Shown: positions 9,516 through 12,630 of the stretch, in pieces
How the letters are laid out: each line of letters begins with the position of its first letter
How positions within the stretch are numbered: the stretch's first letter is position 1
Assembly (NCBI RefSeq): GCF_004359215.1
Contig: NC_090622.1
Span: 3,245,294 to 3,257,923, forward strand
Reading direction: 5' to 3'
Origin: Bremia lactucae
Taxonomy: Eukaryota; Oomycota; Peronosporomycetes; Peronosporales; Peronosporaceae
DNA: 12,630 bases
The notes under the pieces: generated by a model
Told to the model about the DNA's origin: nothing
Database searches by the model: none
What the model saw: the letters and a program-made list of their open reading frames with translations, nothing else
Position numbers and translations under genes: made by a program

Positions 9516-9536
9516 CGGTGCGCCTCGGGCGCACCG
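9516..9536. repeat. 9-bp GC-rich hairpin in the LTR
   Basis: CGGTGCGCC (9516-9524) pairs exactly with GGCGCACCG (9528-9536) around the 3-base loop TCG. It starts 5 bases after the 22-bp palindrome. In the partner LTR only the GTGCGCACCGT half survives (about 2277-2288). Confidence 0.88.
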
Positions 9537-9556
9537 TGTTCTAGGAAGTAAGTTTT

Positions 9557-9650
9557 AAGACTGAATTATCTTTAGTAGACTTAAACATAACCCTTTTTAC
9601 CCAAAGACTGAATTATATTTATTAGACTTAAACGTAACCCTTTTAATCCA
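9557..9650. repeat. Tandem duplication of a 47-base unit
   Basis: Units 9557-9603 and 9604-9650 both start AAGACTGAATTAT and share TTAGACTTAAAC-like and TAACCCTTTT blocks, with only a few substitutions. The partner LTR has a single diverged equivalent (about 2310-2355). Since the two units already differ, the duplication is not recent. Confidence 0.9.
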
Positions 9651-9857
9651 ATCATAATTGTCATCTCTGTAGATATGCATTCCTAGATAGCGAACGTACT
9701 TATTCTGAATACGTCGGCTCGTCAGTCCCAGACGTCACCCTTTTTGTGTGAAGGCACCTGTATGCATCAGATACACATGGTTGGTCATTATGTGAGCCTC
9801 AACTGAGTGACAGGTCAGTTTACTTCACACGAATAGTTGACCTCGCTGTACGTGTAC

Positions 9858-10149
9858 TTAACGTGCGTGTAGCATAAGTCACTAAGCCTGTTGCAAGGGA
9901 AGTACAGCTCATCATTTAATTAAATCGGTAGAGGTAGCAGACGTGGCCGGCCAAATAGACATCTCAATTTTTTTTGAGGCCAGATCCATTTTTTGGTTCA
10001 TAAAGAAATTCTATTCCGTCGAACGAGATTATAAATTCACGCAATATGGCAACGGTCTTAATTCCTTGTTGATCACTTCATAAAGGACATAGAAAAATGT
10101 TATGTCAACATGAAGTATTTATCAAGACTGGCCGTTGAATGAGGATGAT
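9858..10149. other. Spacer between the two elements, no gene seen
   Basis: This is unique-looking, moderately AT-rich sequence with a TGGCCGGCCA palindrome near 9949 and a CTCAA/TTGAG pair around a T-run near 9965. No protein motif or RNA gene is recognisable. The last bases before the LTR at 10150 are ATGAT, half of any target-site duplication; the other half is outside the window. Confidence 0.5.
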
Positions 10150-10241
10150 TGTAACAGGGTGTATCGTTACATGAAATTAACACTTAAATGTTGTTAATTA
10201 ATATATTATCTAAAAGGTAGATAATAGTTGGAGGATATTAC

Positions 10242-10258
10242 TTTATATAGTCATTTCC
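10242..10258 (+). promoter_or_regulatory. Candidate LTR core promoter with oomycete-type initiator
   Basis: The bases TTTATATA (10242-10249) are followed at 10251 by TCATTTCCTGAATT. This fits the TCATTYY core of the initiator reported for oomycete genes. The TATA-like run is too close to act as a normal TATA box for this initiator. In the 1-435 copy the initiator is changed to TAATTTCC. The function is inferred from the match alone. Confidence 0.4.
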
Positions 10259-10431
10259 TGAATTCTTATCCATAAATAGGTATAGGCCATTATGTTTATT
10301 TATTCCCCAGACTAATCAGCTGTAGAAGTAATCAAAGAGAGTTACGAGATAAGATAGATAAGAATTCATTTACATGTTTAGTATTAGTTTATAGTTAAGT
10401 CAACATTTACAAAGATAGATTAAGAGACACT

Positions 10432-10451
10432 AAACTGTATTAATACAGTTT
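10432..10451. repeat. 20-bp perfect palindrome in the LTR
   Basis: AAACTGTATT and AATACAGTTT are exact reverse complements without spacer. In the inverted copy near position 185-205 one base differs and breaks the symmetry. Confidence 0.88.
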
Positions 10452-10559
10452 TCATTTTACCCTCTTAAGTTAACTTGTCTTAAGAGAAGTCTTCCTCAAT
10501 ACGTACAGTGTACGTTATCTAACGGAAAGCACCACTCACAACTGAAGCAGTGCGAAGTG

Positions 10560-10584
10560 GACTTGTACTAAAACAGTACAAGTC
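10560..10584. repeat. LTR hairpin, 10-11 bp, kept in both copies
   Basis: GACTTGTACT pairs with AGTACAAGTC around AAAAC. The inverted copy at 52-76 has an 11-bp stem (GACTTGTACTG/CAGTACAAGTC) around TTT. Across these bases the two copies differ at one position only, at the loop edge, and the shared 10-bp stem is identical. Confidence 0.88.
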
Positions 10585-10650
10585 GCAGTGCCCCGTTACA
10601 CCTGGTAGCACTTTATAGTCCGTCCAAGGACCACATTTCCCACATTTAAC

Positions 10651-11505
10651 ATGGATATGTTAGATGGTAGTGGGTATACGCATCACGTTTTCCCTGGAAG
10701 CTACTCTATTCTAAGTGACATAGAGAGGAGTGCGGTTGAACGAATGAGTTCGACCGTAGGAAACGTTGCAATACTGGAATTACTGTCCAACTTAGACAGA
10801 GATGCCCTTCATTCAACCGTCGCCAAGTTCATCCGACATGAACTTGACGAGATGAAGGAAAAGGTAGCCTTGCTGAATCAGCAAGGCTCTCAACAGGCGG
10901 AACTGTTGAGATTACAACAGGTACAGACCCCTGTACCTGGGATGACGCAAACGCTTCGTCCCGAAACTCTGAAAATTGACATCTCAAAAAATAGGGGAGT
11001 CGAAGAAGACTCCCTTTTAAGATGGTCTGTCGATTTGGACGATGCCATAAGGGCACGTCACATCCTCGACGAGCAAATGCAAATTGCATTTGCTCAATCA
11101 AATCTGGCAGGTCGTGCCAAAACTTGGGCGTTGGGCCTTAAGTTGCGCGACTTATACGTCTTTGGGTCGCTAGAGGCTTTTAAAGCTCGGCTCAAAGATA
11201 CGTTTGAACCGCCTAGGGCTGAGTTCAGAGCTCGTTCAGAGCTTTTGAAACTCAAGCAAGGCAAGCGTGATGTTCACGCATTTGCCCAGCACATACGACT
11301 CTTAGCGAGTTGTATTACAAACAACCCAGTCCATGAACACACGTTGATTACTGTGTTCATGCAAGGTCTTACGGATGGTCCCGTAAAGACCCACCTGTTC
11401 CGCTTGGAACTGGATACGCTTGAAGAAGCAATATCCGTAGCGGAACAGGAGGACTTTAGCTTGAGACAGGCTCAAGCTAGTTCGTCATTATATCGTCCAC
11501 CCTGA
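10651..11505 (+). CDS. gag: Gag capsid protein of Ty3/Gypsy element, ends at an in-frame TGA
   Basis: The 284 codons encode the structural protein that forms the cytoplasmic particle around the element RNA. Residues about 65-92 are a Gln/Leu-rich helical stretch (likely coiled coil, KVALLNQQGSQQ). About residues 105-270 form the retrotransposon-gag core, with SNLAGRAKTWALGLKLRD, FKARLKDTFEPP, RSELLKLKQGKRDVHAFAQ and a TLEEAISVAEQEDFS end. The ATG at 10651 is 16 bases from the LTR end, so a later Met could be the real start (for example MSST, about residue 32). The TGA at 11503-11505 is followed in the same frame by more Gag including the zinc knuckle, so the stop is either a nonsense mutation (CGA to TGA is one step) or a readthrough site. 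Confidence 0.88.
   Translation: MDMLDGSGYTHHVFPGSYSILSDIERSAVERMSSTVGNVAILELLSNLDRDALHSTVAKFIRHELDEMKEKVALLNQQGSQQAELLRLQQVQTPVPGMTQTLRPETLKIDISKNRGVEEDSLLRWSVDLDDAIRARHILDEQMQIAFAQSNLAGRAKTWALGLKLRDLYVFGSLEAFKARLKDTFEPPRAEFRARSELLKLKQGKRDVHAFAQHIRLLASCITNNPVHEHTLITVFMQGLTDGPVKTHLFRLELDTLEEAISVAEQEDFSLRQAQASSSLYRPP
11394..11449. repeat. Three-tier nested hairpin in gag
   Basis: CCTGTTCCGCT (11394-11404) pairs exactly with AGCGGAACAGG (11439-11449). Inside it GGATA (11412-11416) pairs with TATCC (11432-11436), and inside that GCTT (11418-11421) with AAGC (11426-11429). The segment encodes the conserved end of the Gag core (residues about 249-267), so the structure coexists with coding constraint. 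Confidence 0.85.
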
Positions 11506-11775
11506 CGACACGAATTAGGAGGTCCAGAACCCATGGACCTTTCCTACGTTGAAAGCGAGAGACCTCGCGTTCCGAACAATAAGCGATCGCAGAAATGCCT
11601 TCGCTGCCAGAAATTGAGACATTACGCTCATGAGTGTAGTGCCTCACGTCCAGCACCAAAACGTACTGAACGTAATTTTGGACCGTATGCCAAAAAGGGC
11701 AACGGTCGCGGATCCGACGTTGTTGCGAAATCGCAACAGCGAGGCGGAACGCCAAAAAATGGACGGGGTCAGTAG
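11506..11775 (+). pseudogene. Gag C-terminal nucleocapsid part, in frame after the TGA
   Basis: Same frame as the upstream Gag. It reads RHELGGPEPMDLSYVESE, then CLRCQKLRHYAHEC (11596-11637), a C-x2-C-x4-H-x4-C zinc knuckle lacking the common glycines, then a basic Arg/Lys/Gly tail ending GRGQ and TAG at 11773-11775. The PMDLSY phrase before the knuckle is typical of oomycete and fungal Gypsy Gag. It could start separately at the ATG at 11533, but the continuity with Gag favours one interrupted protein. The tail overlaps the candidate frameshift signal. Confidence 0.8.
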
Positions 11776-11797
11776 GGGCGCAACGCCCTACTGATCC
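11754..11797 (+). promoter_or_regulatory. Candidate -1 programmed frameshift signal for Gag-Pol
   Basis: The heptamer A_AAA_AAT (11754-11760) is in the exact X_XXY_YYZ phase relative to the Gag frame (codons CCA AAA AAT). After an 8-base spacer comes TCAGTAGGG (11769-11777), exactly complementary to CCCTACTGA (11786-11794). An inner CG/CG pair encloses a CAA loop, and two G-C pairs plus one wobble can extend the stem outward. The Gag stop TAG lies within the stem at 11773. A -1 slip leads directly into the protease frame, which is otherwise unreachable from Gag. The alternative is a simple 1-base deletion near 11785-11788. Confidence 0.6.
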
Positions 11798-11945
11798 AGC
11801 AACCTCAAGAGAATTTGCAAATATTTTGACAAAAGTTGCTCCAGACACACAATCATTACGTGTCTCTACACCTGGCGACGAGGTATCCCTCATCACATTG
11901 AAGTTGAAACTGACAAATGATTTGTCACTTAAAGGCCTAGTGGAC
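11787..11945 (+). pseudogene. Protease N-terminal part, truncated at the active-site Asp
   Basis: In the -1 frame relative to Gag the sequence reads PTDPATSREF, then LTKVAPDTQSLRVSTPGDEV and LKLKLTNDLSLKGLVD. Gypsy proteases reach their D-S-G active site directly after such an LxxLVD strand. Here the Asp codon is 11943-11945, but the next bases no longer encode S-G-A. Instead, sequence normally found far downstream continues in a different frame. About one protease domain is therefore missing and this copy cannot make an active protease. Confidence 0.75.
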
Positions 11946-12630
11946 AAGCGTGTGGATGTACTACGAGTGAGTGCGATGGCCTCACTTGTGGAACGGTCGT
12001 TAGTACAACTGCACAAGATCACAGTGTGATTACCAATCACAATGTGGAGTCAGCTGCCGGCGGCTGTGTTAATGCACAGGCAGCGCCGAAGGTCCACCAC
12101 TCGAAAAGGTCGAGTGGATTGGGACATGAATGTACGCTTAGTGGGCGACATTCAAGGAGTATACCGGTTGCCCAGAAAGGACAACACGATGATCCAAGGT
12201 CGAGTAGAGAGTCGACCGTAGTGGACCCGACTGTGATAGCGCAATCACACTCGGAAGACGTTGAGGGAAGAGGTCCCCACGTATTTGAGGAGAAATCCCC
12301 TCAAATGGTAGAAGTTACTAGACTTCTAGATCCCGAGGGATTAATCCCCCGGCAGCCTGTGGATAAATCCCAGGAAGAAACCGAGACATTAAATGTCTTG
12401 GTTAATGATGGATCGAGAGTAGGCGCTTCTACTCTTGATCTGTATGCGCCTCCGAAGTTAACTTCGGAGATAACTCAATTACCAACCCTAGAACCTAAGC
12501 GGTTCTTGAGAGATCTGCATTGTGGGAAAATCAAGCAGATCTGCGTACTCGTCACAGAGGACGATTACGTAACCGACATTCGGTCAGCGGTAATTTTTGC
12601 AGAGAACGAACGGGTTCTCAGCAGCTCATC
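11933..12630 (+). CDS. pol: Pol linker region, open to the window end (partial, no own start)
   Basis: In the third frame the sequence is free of stops from 11933 to the last base, about 232 codons. From about 11945 it reads QACGCTTSECDGLTCGTVV, then SVITNHNVESAAGGC and, near the end, RFLRDLHCGKIKQICVL. I recognise the Cys-rich CGCTTSEC part as belonging between protease and reverse transcriptase in oomycete Gypsy polyproteins; the acidic, low-complexity rest fits that linker. The reverse transcriptase should follow beyond the window. It has no start codon of its own because the deletion near 11945 shifted the frame against the protease part. Confidence 0.68.

Larger units (their letters stand above)
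2094..9857 (-). mobile_element. Old, degenerate Ty3/Gypsy retrotransposon, minus strand
   Basis: Two diverged direct copies of an LTR (2094-2540 and 9354-9857) enclose remnants that, read on the minus strand, come in the order gag, CCHC knuckle, aspartic protease, reverse transcriptase, RNase H, integrase. Integrase after RNase H is the Ty3/Gypsy order. Every domain is broken by stops and frame changes, and catalytic residues are altered, so the element is dead. I see no target-site duplication: the bases before 2094 (AGGGT) and after 9857 (TTAAC) do not match. The internal wording (for example LALPYTDKPFSVVCDASN and CEQCQRVK) resembles oomycete Gypsy polyproteins. Confidence 0.88.
9354..9857 (-). 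mobile_element. 5' LTR of the degenerate Gypsy element
   Basis: This is the counterpart of 2094-2540, in the same orientation. It starts TGTAGGCGGG on the plus strand at 9354; the outer end near 9857 is uncertain because the expected CA has changed. It carries a 22-bp perfect palindrome, a 9-bp hairpin and a 47-base tandem duplication not present in the partner. A primer binding site complementary to a tRNA 3' end is not evident to its left on the minus strand. Confidence 0.75.
10150..10635 (+). mobile_element. 5' LTR of the younger Gypsy element
   Basis: It starts TGTAACAGGG and ends GGACCACA, matching the inverted copies at 1-435 and 536-860. It is rich in inverted repeats: TGTAAC/GTTACA at its very start, ATTATCTA/TAGATAAT (about 10205-10225), a 20-bp palindrome at 10432-10451, CTCTTAAG/CTTAAGAG (about 10464-10488), ACGTACA/TGTACGT (10501-10515) and a 10-bp stem at 10560-10584. 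As the 5' LTR it should drive transcription of gag. No tRNA-type primer binding site (starting TGG directly after the LTR) is visible; the following bases are TTTCCCACATTTAAC. Confidence 0.9.
10733..12619. repeat. Dense tiling of short hairpins through gag-pol
   Basis: At least 13 stems with 8 or more perfect pairs and a loop of 0-10 bases follow each other: 10824-10846 (9), 10866-10888 (11), 10888-10911 (9), 10918-10939 (9), 11071-11095 (12), 11332-11361 (10), 11457-11479 (9), 11721-11738 (8), 11769-11794 (9), 11911-11927 (8), 12097-12117 (8), 12283-12306 (8), 12450-12469 (10). Many more have one bulge or G-T pair: 11260-11286, 11365-11391, 11394-11449, 11681-11707, 12020-12046, 12128-12153, 12379-12403 (12), 12411-12440 (12), 12544-12569. 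They rarely overlap, and the proteins read normally through them. Confidence 0.85.
10150..12630 (+). mobile_element. Younger Ty3/Gypsy element, 5' part, plus strand
   Basis: A 486-base LTR is followed 15 bases later by a long Gag frame, then a CCHC knuckle, the start of a protease and a Pol frame that is open to the window end. Integrase and the 3' LTR lie outside. Its Gag differs from that of the minus-strand element, so this is a separate lineage. Against a functional element are one in-frame stop in Gag and an internal deletion of the protease core. The coding part is better preserved than that of the minus-strand element, so the insertion is younger. Confidence 0.88.

Noticed and set aside
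1..10635. A giant DNA transposon with terminal inverted repeats
   Set aside because: The inverted ends are LTRs with TG...CA ends, the right one followed by gag; no transposase is seen between them.
10636..10670. tRNA primer binding site after the 5' LTR
   Set aside because: No TGG-starting tRNA-complementary stretch lies directly at the LTR end; TGGTAGTGGGTA at about 10665 is too far inside and within the Gag codons.
10733..12619. CRISPR array or tandem repeat as cause of the regular hairpins
   Set aside because: The stems differ in sequence from each other and lie in a protein-coding frame; there is no repeated unit.

Overview
The window looks like repeat-rich, gene-poor DNA of an oomycete of the Phytophthora type. 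This rests on two Ty3/Gypsy retrotransposons whose Gag and Pol wording I recognise as oomycete-like, and on a core promoter in one LTR that resembles the oomycete initiator. I see no host gene, tRNA, rRNA or CRISPR array. The species call is inference; no search was run.

Layout. Positions 1-435 and 536-860 are two different minus-oriented copies of one LTR family, separated by 100 Ns (436-535). 861-2093 is AT-rich with no recognisable gene. 2094-9857 is an old, heavily broken Gypsy element on the minus strand: 3' LTR (2094-2540), an unplaced stretch with a plus-strand protein-like fragment (2745-3224), then, reading leftwards from about 9300, remains of gag, zinc knuckle, protease, reverse transcriptase, RNase H and integrase, and the 5' LTR (9354-9857). 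10150-12630 is a younger plus-strand Gypsy element of another lineage: 5' LTR (10150-10635), Gag, nucleocapsid, a truncated protease and the start of a Pol frame that runs off the window. Its LTR matches 1-435 in inverted orientation, so the two LTRs face each other across about 10 kb.

How the younger element works, and where it is broken. Gag (10651) is interrupted by one in-frame TGA at 11503. The same frame continues through a CCHC zinc knuckle to a TAG at 11773. Just before that TAG is a heptamer A_AAA_AAT in the correct phase, followed by a strong stem-loop, and the protease/Pol frame continues in -1. This has the layout of a programmed -1 Gag-Pol frameshift signal. An internal deletion at about 11943-11947 then removed the protease core, so this copy is probably not autonomous.

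The most unusual property is that the coding region of the younger element is tiled with short perfect or wobble-paired hairpins, about one every 35-50 bases, although the protein reads normally through them. Long near-perfect hairpins also occur in the decayed element, in one case apparently replacing conserved reverse transcriptase sequence with an inverted copy of its neighbour. I report this as the main candidate for something undescribed: either strong selection for RNA structure within coding sequence, or a local palindrome-making mutation process.
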